7,442 bases of DNA from Dehalococcoidia bacterium (GTDB lineage: Bacteria; Chloroflexota; Dehalococcoidia; SZUA-161), in the NCBI GenBank assembly GCA_020344295.1, contig CP070819.1, positions 916,694-924,135 on the forward strand. The letters run 5' to 3'. The notes beneath the pieces are model-generated. The model had not been told where the DNA came from and searched no databases. It saw only the letters and a list, made by a program, of their open reading frames with translations. A program made the translations under genes and the position numbers. Shown piece after piece: positions 1-5,710 of the stretch (position 1 is the first letter of the stretch; each line of letters starts with the position of its first letter).

Positions 1-1
1 A

Positions 2-577
2 GTAGATGAGCGTACCGCCTGCATCTGCTACTTCGGAGGTGACCCATCGCCGCAGTTGCCTCATGCCCTGCGCGCTTCCCGGCTCGCGTTGGAAGTCAAC
101 AAAGGCAGAATTCTGCGCATCTGCTGGGAGACGAATGGATCGATGCACCCGGCGCTGCTGAGGCAGGCGGCTGACCTCTCGCTTGAAAGCGGAGGTTGCA
201 TCAAGTTCGATCTCAAAACATGGGGTGAAGAGTTGCACATCGCCCTCTGCGGTGTTACCAATCTTAGGACTCTTGAGAATTTCCAAATGCTGGCTGAATA
301 TACCAGCAGACGTCCAGTGCCGCCGTTCCTTTTTGCCAGCACACTGCTTATTCCAGGATATATTGACGAGCAGGAGGTCTCGGGTATAGCGGCCTTCATC
401 GCTTCGCTGAATCCCGATATTCCCTATGCTCTGCTTGCGTTTCACCCCCAGTTTATGATGAAAGACCTTCCGACTACGTCGAGACGACATGCCGAGGAAT
501 GCCTAGAAGCGGCCAAGGCACAGGGGCTGAGGAACGTAAGGGTGGGGAATATCCATCTACTCGGTGACTACTACTAA
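2..577 (+). CDS. Radical SAM protein, PflA-like / AmmeMemoRadiSam-like (5' truncated)
   Basis: The reading frame is open from the left edge to TAA at 575-577, giving 191 visible residues; the N-terminus, with the expected CxxxCxxC iron-sulfur motif, lies outside the window. The visible part carries GGDPSPQ (residues 12-18), matching the GGE-type SAM-binding motif of radical SAM enzymes. It then has an ETNG strand motif, FDLKTW, and LCGVTNLRTLEN, all typical of the pyruvate formate-lyase activase-like branch. The C-terminal third (PGYIDEQEV, IPYALLAFHPQF, VGNIHLL) resembles the end of AmmeMemoRadiSam-type proteins. The family uses a [4Fe-4S] cluster and SAM to make a 5'-deoxyadenosyl radical in the cytoplasm. 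The substrate cannot be told from this fragment. sixA follows after 64 bases in the same direction. The family is secure; a specific activase role is not. Confidence 0.85.
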   Translation, partial: VDERTACICYFGGDPSPQLPHALRASRLALEVNKGRILRICWETNGSMHPALLRQAADLSLESGGCIKFDLKTWGEELHIALCGVTNLRTLENFQMLAEYTSRRPVPPFLFASTLLIPGYIDEQEVSGIAAFIASLNPDIPYALLAFHPQFMMKDLPTTSRRHAEECLEAAKAQGLRNVRVGNIHLLGDYY

Positions 578-596
578 GCATTGCTAATACGCATAG

Positions 597-605
597 TGGT
601 AAAAT
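597..605 (+). promoter_or_regulatory. Possible extended -10 promoter for the sixA-PAC2-dnaJ unit
   Basis: TGGTAAAAT fits the extended -10 pattern TGnTATAAT with one mismatch in the hexamer. It lies 37 bases before the sixA start, in the 64-base gap after the radical SAM gene. No good -35 box stands 16-18 bases upstream, so it would depend on the extended -10 contact. Weak call; read-through from the upstream gene is equally possible. Confidence 0.25.
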
Positions 606-630
606 AGAGTTGGAGTATTTAAATGGTGGT

Positions 631-637
631 GGAGGGG
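631..637 (+). promoter_or_regulatory. Ribosome binding site of sixA
   Basis: GGAGGGG ends 4 bases before ATG 642 (the GGAGG core ends 6 bases before it). It selects this ATG over the out-of-frame ATG at 623. Confidence 0.7.
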
Positions 638-641
638 ATAT

Positions 642-1106
642 ATGGAAATCTATCTAGTACAGCATGGCGAGGCGAAGCCCGAAACGGAAGACCCCGAGCG
701 TCCGTTGACGGAGGGAGGTCGAGCCGAAGCCGAATCGGTGGCTCGGTATGTCGCCGGTTTGGGGATTGACATTGTCCGGATTCTCCACTCAGGCAAACTG
801 AGAGCGCAGCAGACGGCGGAGGTATTCGCTCAACACATGAATCCAGGGGAAGGTGTTTCCGAGCGCCAGGGCTTGAGCCCCAAAGACGATCCACACGAGG
901 TGAGACAATTGATCGATAGGGCGGAGAAGCCGCTAATGCTAGTGGGTCACCTGCCGCATTTGAGCAGGCTGGCAGCTCTGCTGGTATCCGGAGATCCCGA
1001 TAAGGAAGTAGTGACATTCAGGATGGCCGGCATCGTCTGTCTTGGAAAGACCGACTCCGGTTGGGCTGTGAATTGGGCTGTTATCCCTGAAATCGTCGGA
1101 GCTTGA
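642..1106 (+). CDS. sixA: SixA-type phosphohistidine phosphatase (histidine phosphatase superfamily)
   Basis: This 154-residue protein has the size of SixA, a single-domain cytoplasmic phosphatase that removes phosphate from phosphohistidine in signalling or phosphotransfer proteins. The catalytic histidine is H8 in LVQHGEA, followed by RPLTEGG (residues 20-26), SGKLRAQQTAEV (50-61, with the phosphate-binding R54) and MLVGHLPHL (99-107, with the second active-site histidine H103). The usual Arg-His-Gly signature reads Gln-His-Gly here; I recall this variant in SixA relatives, and the other phosphate-pocket residues are present. The ATG at 642 has a strong ribosome binding site and places the catalytic strand at the very N-terminus, as in the family. 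The PAC2 gene starts 16 bases after its stop, suggesting co-transcription. The target is unknown: no histidine kinase or phosphotransferase gene is in view. Confidence 0.88.
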   Translation: MEIYLVQHGEAKPETEDPERPLTEGGRAEAESVARYVAGLGIDIVRILHSGKLRAQQTAEVFAQHMNPGEGVSERQGLSPKDDPHEVRQLIDRAEKPLMLVGHLPHLSRLAALLVSGDPDKEVVTFRMAGIVCLGKTDSGWAVNWAVIPEIVGA

Positions 1107-1122
1107 TCGGGAGAGAGAAGCG

Positions 1123-2034
1123 ATGAGTGTTAGAATTTACCGGAAACCTGAGGTTCACAGCCCAGTCCTGATAGCGTGCTGGCCGGGAATAGGGAACATC
1201 GGTGTAATAGCGGTTGATACATTAAGAGGGACGGTAAAAGCTGAGGAATTCGGCGAGATCGAACCCTGGGAATTCTTCTACCCGAGCAAGGTAGTGATCA
1301 GAAATGGCGTGCTTAAAGACCTCGTTTTCCCCGCGAGCAAGTTTTACTACGCGAAAACCGATGAGACAGATCTGATCTTCTTCATCGGCGAGGAGCAGCC
1401 CACAGAGGCGGGCCGGACCTATGCCGAAGGCGAGAAGGCATACCGAATGGCCAATCTCGTCCTGGACGTTGCCATCGAATACGGATGCCGACGAGTTTAT
1501 ACGTCGGGCGCGGCTGTAGCCCCTATCCACCACACCACAAGGCCCAAGGTCTGGGTGGTCCCCAATTCCGAGAATCTGGTCAGTGAACTGAAAACATACA
1601 GGAACACTGTGCTGATGTCGGATATCGAAGGGAGACGGGGACAGGGCAGCATCACCGGTCTCAACGGCCTGTTGCTGGGCGTAGCGAAAAAGAGGGGATT
1701 GGAAGCTGTCTGCGTTATGGGCGAGATACCGATATATCTGCAGGGATTCCCTTTTCCATATCCCCAGGCTTCGAGATCCGTACTAGAAGTGATGACCTCC
1801 GCTCTACATATTGAAACGGAAATGGAGGGCATCGATGAAATGGTTGCCAAGAGTGAGACCGAGATCAACAGGCTGTATGAGCACTTCCCATCCGAGATGA
1901 GAGAACAGCTCGATCGATTGAAATATGTCGCTCATGATGAACCTGCGGAGCCAGGCCCGATAACAGAGGAGGATAAGCAGAAAATCCTAGATGATATAGA
2001 CAAGTTCTTCAAGAAAGAGCCGAGGGAAGACTAG
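1123..2034 (+). CDS. PAC2 family (proteasome assembly chaperone-like) protein, first copy
   Basis: This is a 303-residue soluble protein of the PAC2 family, related to archaeal PbaA/PbaB and eukaryotic PAC1/PAC2, which help build the 20S proteasome. Many bacteria carry PAC2 proteins of unknown role. Visible family features are the glycine-rich PGIGNIG (residues 21-27), EFGEIEP (42-48), YTSGAAVAPIHHTTRP (126-141), the ITGLNGLLLG strand-helix (177-186) and the EIPIYLQG segment (201-208). Residues 231-303 form a charged, probably helical C-terminal tail ending KKEPRED. It has no C-terminal hydrophobic-Tyr-X motif, the tail that Pba1/Pba2 use to dock on the proteasome. The ATG at 1123 follows a purine-rich GAGAGAGAAG. 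A second PAC2 gene follows 2 bases after the stop, so the two products may pair. No signal peptide or membrane segment is seen. Family secure, function open. Confidence 0.88.
   Translation: MSVRIYRKPEVHSPVLIACWPGIGNIGVIAVDTLRGTVKAEEFGEIEPWEFFYPSKVVIRNGVLKDLVFPASKFYYAKTDETDLIFFIGEEQPTEAGRTYAEGEKAYRMANLVLDVAIEYGCRRVYTSGAAVAPIHHTTRPKVWVVPNSENLVSELKTYRNTVLMSDIEGRRGQGSITGLNGLLLGVAKKRGLEAVCVMGEIPIYLQGFPFPYPQASRSVLEVMTSALHIETEMEGIDEMVAKSETEINRLYEHFPSEMREQLDRLKYVAHDEPAEPGPITEEDKQKILDDIDKFFKKEPRED
2022..2026 (+). promoter_or_regulatory. Ribosome binding site supporting the TTG start of the second PAC2 gene
   Basis: GAGGG lies inside the end of the first PAC2 gene, 10 bases before TTG 2037. Between the in-frame stop at 1992-1994 and 2037 there is no other ATG, GTG or TTG, so the TTG is the only standard start available. 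Confidence 0.5.
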
Positions 2035-2036
2035 CA

Positions 2037-2870
2037 TTGACCGAGAAGCAGCCTTATAAAGTCTTCGGCCAGCCGGAATTCGAAAGTTCAACCCTTGTCG
2101 TAGGTTGGAGCGAGGATGCCGCCAAACTGGGGAGTAAAGTTACGGACTACCTGAACCGTGAATTGGGAGGTCAGGAGTTCGCTGAAATCGAACCGGATGA
2201 CTTCTTTCCACTGGGAGGAGTTTCGGTGGAAAACGACATCGCACAGTTTCCCGAAGGCAAGTTCTACCACTGCCCGGGAAAGGACCTGGTGCTTTTCCGA
2301 AGCCATCCGCCCCGGTCCGACTGGTATCGTTTCTTAAACTCGGTCCTCGATGTGGCCGAATACTACTGTCATGTAAAAGAGATATATACCGTAGGCGGTA
2401 TGGTCTACTTGGGCACCCATACCTTTCCCCGCGAGCTGATGGCACTGTCCAACTCCCCGGAGATGACGGCAGTTCTGAGTCAGTACGACCTGGCCCGGGA
2501 AATCGACTATGAGAGCCCGCCGGGCCAGAGACCTACATTGAACTCATTCCTGCTCTGGGCAGCGCAGAGGAGACAATTGGCGGCGGCAAGCCTCTGGGTG
2601 CCCATACCATTCTATCTGGTGGGAGCGGAAGACCCGCAGGCGTGGGGGAAAGTGCTCGAGTTTCTCGATGAGAGACTTGATCTTGGCATCGATCTCGATG
2701 CCATCGATGAAGAGGCTGCGCGTCAGGATAAACGAATAACTATACTTCGATATAACTCACCTGAAATAGACAGCTATATTAACAAGCTGGAAAGCGGCCA
2801 GGGCCTTACCCAAGATGAGAGTGAGAGTCTGGTCAAAGCGGTGGAGGAGTTCCTCAGAAGACAATATTGA
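2037..2870 (+). CDS. PAC2 family protein, second divergent copy
   Basis: This is a 277-residue paralogue of the gene just upstream. It shares [11 protein letters not shown] (residues 48-58), KFYxxxxKDLVLF (75-87), an SVLDVAxxY helix (102-110), [15 protein letters not shown] (117-131) and a VPIPFYLVG segment (188-196), each at the place seen in the first copy. It differs in the N-terminal strand: the glycine-rich GIGNIG loop is replaced by WSEDAAKLG (24-32), so this copy has diverged at what is normally the best conserved site. The C-terminal tail is helical and charged, ending LRRQY, and is not a hydrophobic-Tyr-X motif. Translation starts at TTG 2037, two bases after the previous stop, so coupling is likely. 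Adjacent PAC2 pairs suggest a heteromer like PAC1-PAC2; this is inference. It ends 35 bases before dnaJ. Confidence 0.83.
   Translation: MTEKQPYKVFGQPEFESSTLVVGWSEDAAKLGSKVTDYLNRELGGQEFAEIEPDDFFPLGGVSVENDIAQFPEGKFYHCPGKDLVLFRSHPPRSDWYRFLNSVLDVAEYYCHVKEIYTVGGMVYLGTHTFPRELMALSNSPEMTAVLSQYDLAREIDYESPPGQRPTLNSFLLWAAQRRQLAAASLWVPIPFYLVGAEDPQAWGKVLEFLDERLDLGIDLDAIDEEAARQDKRITILRYNSPEIDSYINKLESGQGLTQDESESLVKAVEEFLRRQY
2684..2703. repeat. Short palindrome inside the second PAC2 gene
   Basis: TGGCATCGA and TCGATGCCA form a perfect 9-base inverted repeat around a 2-base centre. It encodes part of the acidic stretch [10 protein letters not shown]. Arms this long are expected about once by chance in a window of this size, so I assign no function. 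Confidence 0.4.
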
Positions 2871-2891
2871 GCTCATATACTCATAATATTT

Positions 2892-2899
2892 GGAAGAAG
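2892..2899 (+). promoter_or_regulatory. Ribosome binding site of dnaJ
   Basis: GGAAGAAG ends 6 bases before ATG 2906. It supports that start over the in-frame TTG at 2867, which would overlap the preceding gene and add 13 residues not seen in the family. Confidence 0.55.
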
Positions 2900-2905
2900 T
2901 TACGG

Positions 2906-4012
2906 ATGGCTAAAAGGGACTACTACGAGGTGCTCGGCATTGATAGAGGAGCGGTTAATGCTGCTATCAAGAAGGCCTACCGCAACCTAGCGATGCAATA
3001 CCATCCCGACCGAAATCCGGGTGATGGTGAGGCAGCCGAGAAAATGAAGGAAGTAAATGAGGCCTACGCCGTTCTCAGTGACAGCCACAAGCGCAGGCTG
3101 TATGACACCTACGGGCATGCCGGCTTAGAAGACTACTCCCAGGACGACCTCTTCCGCGGTGTGGATTTCTCCAGCCTGTTCCGCGAGTTTGGTCTCGGAG
3201 ACATCTTCGGATTCGGAGACAGTATCTTCGACGGCTTCTTCGGCAGGCGCACAACCTCAAGAAAAGGGCCCAGGAAGGGGGCCGATCTCAGATACAACCT
3301 GTCGCTGACGCTGGAGGACGTGGCCTTTGGCGTGGAGAAGACCATCGAGCTGCCCCGAACCGATACATGCAAGTCATGTAACGGTACCGGGGCCGAGCCC
3401 GGCGGCTTGGAGCAGTGCGACTCCTGTCAGGGCACCGGCCAGATTGTTAAAGAGCAGAGGTCGGGCCACAGTGTATTTCGGCAGATCTCGGGCTGCAGCA
3501 ACTGCCGGGGCAGCGGCAGTATCGTGAAGGAGGCCTGCAAACATTGCGAAGGTAAAGGCGTTATTCAAGAGATCGAGGAAATGGAGGTAACGATACCCGC
3601 CGGCGCGGATAATAGATACGCCATAAGAATCGATGGCAAGGGTGAGCGTGGTGATGACCTGCCGGGCGATCTCTACATCGTCCTTCTTGTTGAGAAACAT
3701 CCCGTGTTTGAAAGACACGGTGATGATCTGTATGTCCAGAAGGATGTCAGCTTCACTGCGGCTGCTCTCGGTGGAGAGGTAGAGGTACCCAGCCTTGATG
3801 GAGATATCACGCTGGACATTCCCGAGGGTACGCAGACAGGCAGCGTATTCAGAATCGATGGGCAGGGAGTTACCCGCCTGGAAGGCACCGGTAAGGGAGA
3901 TGAGTATGTCATTGTCAGGGTCGTAACGCCGACGGACCTAGGCCAGAAAGAGACAGACCTGCTGAGGAAATTCGAAGAGCTTCGTCGTAAATCGGGGGAC
4001 AGTGAGCGCTAG
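2906..4012 (+). CDS. dnaJ: DnaJ, class A Hsp40 co-chaperone
   Basis: This 368-residue protein is full length for DnaJ, which binds unfolded proteins and stimulates the ATPase of DnaK. The J domain (residues 5-68) begins DYYEVLG and holds HPD at 33-35, the motif that contacts DnaK. A Gly/Phe/Asp-rich linker (about 76-115) follows. The zinc-binding region has all four CxxCxGxG motifs, at C155/C158, C171/C174, C197/C200 and C211/C214. The two C-terminal substrate-binding domains include [21 protein letters not shown] (254-274, with one substitution from many homologues) and [14 protein letters not shown] (286-299). The ATG at 2906 starts [11 protein letters not shown], a typical DnaJ N-terminus. 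The linker YSQDDLFRG after GHAGL resembles archaeal DnaJ as I remember them. No dnaK, grpE or hrcA is nearby; this copy stands with the PAC2 pair, so it may be a second DnaJ rather than the one in a dnaK operon. Confidence 0.95.
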   Translation: MAKRDYYEVLGIDRGAVNAAIKKAYRNLAMQYHPDRNPGDGEAAEKMKEVNEAYAVLSDSHKRRLYDTYGHAGLEDYSQDDLFRGVDFSSLFREFGLGDIFGFGDSIFDGFFGRRTTSRKGPRKGADLRYNLSLTLEDVAFGVEKTIELPRTDTCKSCNGTGAEPGGLEQCDSCQGTGQIVKEQRSGHSVFRQISGCSNCRGSGSIVKEACKHCEGKGVIQEIEEMEVTIPAGADNRYAIRIDGKGERGDDLPGDLYIVLLVEKHPVFERHGDDLYVQKDVSFTAAALGGEVEVPSLDGDITLDIPEGTQTGSVFRIDGQGVTRLEGTGKGDEYVIVRVVTPTDLGQKETDLLRKFEELRRKSGDSER

Positions 4013-4103
4013 CCCCTGCAATTATATACCAGGCAGAGTGTAGAAAAGTGCAGCAAACTGTCTCCAAGAATTGTTGTTCCCTTTTCAAATATATGGATTG
4101 GAG

Positions 4104-5339
4104 CTACTCGTAGACCTTCTCCTCCACTTCCTGAGCGTCTACGGCGTCCCCCTCCACATCCCGGCTTTCCTCGCCCCTCGACAGCAGGTCGCGGTAGTAT
4201 TCGTGCTGAATGATGAGGTTCATTACCTCATTGGTGCCCGTCCAGATCATGGCCAGCCTGGTATCGCGCAACATGCGCTCGATCGGATATACGCTGGTAT
4301 AACCGATGCCGCCCATGATCTGCATGGCGTCGTTCACAACCTCCCAGGCAACTTCTGTGGAGAACTTCTTGGATTCGGAAACCATGCGCCTGGCCAGCCT
4401 GCGGTTATGCCCTGTATCTATCGTTTTCGCCGTAGCATGCACTAGGGCCATTGCCGCATCGATCTTGGTAACACTGTCGGCGACTTTAAAGCTCACCGCC
4501 TGGAAATCCCTGATCCTGCTGCCGAACGCCTTTCTCTTTTCCGAATAGCGGGCGGCGATCTCCAAGGCGCTGCGAGCTGTGCCCAAGATGCCTGCGGCGC
4601 TGGTCATCCGCTCAGGGATCATCATTTGATAGAAAATCTGCCCGCCCTGACCTTCCGCACCTATGATATTCTCCTCGGGAACCTTTACATCACGGAACAG
4701 GATCCTCCCTGCTCCGCCGCCCCTCGTCCCCATGAGCCCATAGATGTGCTTCACCTCGACCCCCATGTCCTTTTCCACAATGAACAGGCTTAGAGACTCC
4801 CTGCTGGGCGCTTCGGGGTTCGTTTTGGCATAGACGAGGAAGTAATCCGCCCCCTCGGCGCCGACTGTGAAGCGCTTCTGCCCGGTTAAATAGTAGTGGC
4901 TGTGTTCCTTGCGGGCGACAGTGGTTGCACCGAAGAAATCGGAGCCGCCGCGCGGCTCCGTCAGGGCCTCAGCACAACAGAGCCTAGCCTCGAGAGTTGG
5001 CCTCAGGTATTTCTGCTTCTGCTCCTCGCTCCCAAATACCTGAAATGCCTCGCCGCAAATACTGACCAGGGAATAGAGACAACCCAGGGAAAGGGGCAGC
5101 ACGCCCCCCTCCTCAAGGGCTACTATCTCGTCCTCCCATTTCAATCCCCGGCCACCGTATTCAGGCGGGAAACGGAGGCCGAGCAGCTTTCTTCTTGCTG
5201 CTTCCTCCAGAAATTCCTTGGGATATCTAACCCTATCTGCATCCATATCAAGTATCAGCTGCCTCGGGATGCTCTTGACAAGTTCTCTTACCTCATTCTG
5301 CAGATCCCTTTGCCTGTCATTCATCATGGCCTCAATCAT
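4104..5339 (-). CDS. Acyl-CoA dehydrogenase
   Basis: This 411-residue FAD enzyme of the acyl-CoA dehydrogenase family makes the alpha-beta double bond of acyl-CoA thioesters and passes electrons to ETF. Family signature 1 is at residues 125-137 ([13 protein letters not shown]). The FAD and C-terminal domain markers [12 protein letters not shown] (269-280), [13 protein letters not shown] (340-352) and ERMLRDTR (354-361) are all present. In the IYEGT loop where MCAD and SCAD keep the catalytic glutamate, this protein reads IWTGTNE, with T367 at that position. E243 in IPERM falls where LCAD and isovaleryl-CoA dehydrogenase carry theirs, so it is the likely base. The acyl chain specificity cannot be read. 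An acidic tail (387-411) follows the family core. The first ATG (5337-5339) is chosen because a strong ribosome binding site stands 9 bases upstream; ATGs at 5327 and 5324 are alternatives. It converges with dnaJ across 91 bases. No ETF or thiolase gene is adjacent. Confidence 0.94.
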   Translation of the reverse strand: MIEAMMNDRQRDLQNEVRELVKSIPRQLILDMDADRVRYPKEFLEEAARRKLLGLRFPPEYGGRGLKWEDEIVALEEGGVLPLSLGCLYSLVSICGEAFQVFGSEEQKQKYLRPTLEARLCCAEALTEPRGGSDFFGATTVARKEHSHYYLTGQKRFTVGAEGADYFLVYAKTNPEAPSRESLSLFIVEKDMGVEVKHIYGLMGTRGGGAGRILFRDVKVPEENIIGAEGQGGQIFYQMMIPERMTSAAGILGTARSALEIAARYSEKRKAFGSRIRDFQAVSFKVADSVTKIDAAMALVHATAKTIDTGHNRRLARRMVSESKKFSTEVAWEVVNDAMQIMGGIGYTSVYPIERMLRDTRLAMIWTGTNEVMNLIIQHEYYRDLLSRGEESRDVEGDAVDAQEVEEKVYE

Positions 5340-5348
5340 CTGCGTTAA

Positions 5349-5358
5349 CCTCCCCTCC
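5349..5358 (-). promoter_or_regulatory. Ribosome binding site of the acyl-CoA dehydrogenase gene
   Basis: On the minus strand this reads GGAGGGGAGG, ending 9 bases before the ATG at 5337-5339. It is the strongest such site in the window and favours the first of three nearby ATGs. Confidence 0.75.
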
Positions 5359-5378
5359 GCTAATAAGATGATGGTCTA

Positions 5379-5384
5379 ATTATA
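5379..5384 (-). promoter_or_regulatory. Candidate -10 box of the acyl-CoA dehydrogenase promoter
   Basis: The minus strand reads TATAAT, a perfect sigma-70 -10 box. A start near 5372 would give a leader of about 33 bases that contains the ribosome binding site. No good -35 box stands 16-18 bases upstream, so the promoter may need an activator. Moderate to weak call. Confidence 0.4.
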
Positions 5385-5595
5385 GCGATGATATGCAAGG
5401 CAATCCTAACAGTTCTCCCAATATATATTGCAGCACATCCTTATATTACAATGATGTATATATAATAAGCTTCCTTATCTTCATACACCCGCCAGAATAT
5501 ATTCCTAGGGGCTAGCGCCCTTACATTCCCCCCGCAGATTCAAGAGCGAAGCTCAGAGGAGTATGGGCAGTTATGATTTAAAGCCGTTAAACAAA

Positions 5596-5617
5596 GTCAA
5601 CCGTTCAGTTCGTTGAC
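5596..5617. repeat. Inverted repeat over the -35 box (operator candidate)
   Basis: GTCAAC (5596-5601) and GTTGAC (5612-5617) are perfect 6-base arms, 16 bases apart start to start. The right arm overlaps the -35 hexamer of the rightward promoter. Placement fits a dimeric regulator; the regulator is unknown. Confidence 0.4.
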
Positions 5618-5641
5618 AATTAGCATGGGTGATGGTAGCAT
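5613..5641 (+). promoter_or_regulatory. Sigma-70-type promoter of the GAF-GGDEF-HD-GYP gene
   Basis: TTGACA (5613-5618) is a perfect -35 box. After a 17-base spacer comes TAGCAT (5636-5641), four of six matches to TATAAT, preceded by TG at 5633-5634, an extended -10. A start near 5648 would give a leader of about 63 bases. This is the best promoter in the window. Confidence 0.65.
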
Positions 5642-5651
5642 TCTGCTAATT
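5618..5651. repeat. Inverted repeat around the -10 box (operator candidate)
   Basis: AATTAGCA (5618-5625) and TGCTAATT (5644-5651) are perfect 8-base arms with an 18-base centre that contains the -10 box. A third TAGCAT copy (5636-5641) is the -10 itself, 15 bases from the first. The arms begin directly after the GTCAAC/GTTGAC repeat. A protein bound here would be expected to block the promoter; this is inferred from position. Confidence 0.45.
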
Positions 5652-5701
5652 TCAGGAGTATTCAGGCAAGCGGAAAATCCTATTATTTCGGATCTTTCAG
5701 G
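5651..5701 (+). repeat. Three TTCAGG direct repeats in the leader
   Basis: TTCAGG occurs at 5651-5656, 5661-5666 and 5696-5701. The first two are 10 bases apart, one helical turn. The third overlaps the region just before the start codon, where only a weak ribosome binding site (AGGA at 5704-5707) is seen. Function unknown. Confidence 0.3.
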
Positions 5702-5710
5702 TTAGGACTG

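Larger units (their letters stand above)
5340..5710. other. Divergent intergenic region between acyl-CoA dehydrogenase and the cyclic di-GMP gene
   Basis: This 371-base stretch has no gene that I can support. From left to right it holds the ribosome binding site and -10 box of the leftward gene and an AT-rich core (about 5421-5470, repeated TATATA). It then has the 10-base palindrome GAATATATTC (5495-5504), a small stem-loop at 5506-5523 with no T-run, and the rightward promoter with its inverted repeats (5596-5651). The 60-base leader that follows contains TTCAGG repeats. Confidence 0.75.

Noticed and set aside
2867..2905. Earlier TTG start for dnaJ adding 13 residues
   Set aside because: It overlaps the preceding stop, and the extra residues are not part of any DnaJ. 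ATG 2906 has its own ribosome binding site and gives the standard [11 protein letters not shown] start.
3374..3718. Minus-strand open frame inside dnaJ, 114 codons
   Set aside because: It is antisense to the zinc-finger region of a clear DnaJ, matches no family I recognise and has no supporting start signals.
4071..4445. Plus-strand open frame antisense to the acyl-CoA dehydrogenase gene
   Set aside because: It overlaps the conserved C-terminal domain of the enzyme, and its protein resembles nothing I know.
4940..4960. GC-rich hairpin with 9-base arms inside the acyl-CoA dehydrogenase gene
   Set aside because: It falls on codons of the conserved EPRGGSD signature, so protein conservation explains it; arms of this length are expected by chance in the window.
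5421..5470. AT-rich tract as a replication origin or attachment site
   Set aside because: No DnaA boxes, iterons, integrase gene or flanking duplications are seen; an AT-rich promoter region explains it.
5506..5523. Stem-loop TAGGGGC-TAGC-GCCCTTA as a terminator
   Set aside because: No T-run follows on either strand, and no gene ends nearby.
5563..5616. 17-codon open frame in the intergenic region
   Set aside because: The purine-rich GAGGAG sits only one base before the ATG, too close for initiation, and the peptide has no recognisable feature.
5620..5649. CIRCE-like element (TTAGCA...TGCTAA), the HrcA operator
   Set aside because: The outer arms match, but the inner CTC and GAG triplets are missing and the centre is 18 bases instead of the 15 between these arms in CIRCE. 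The gene downstream is not a heat-shock gene.
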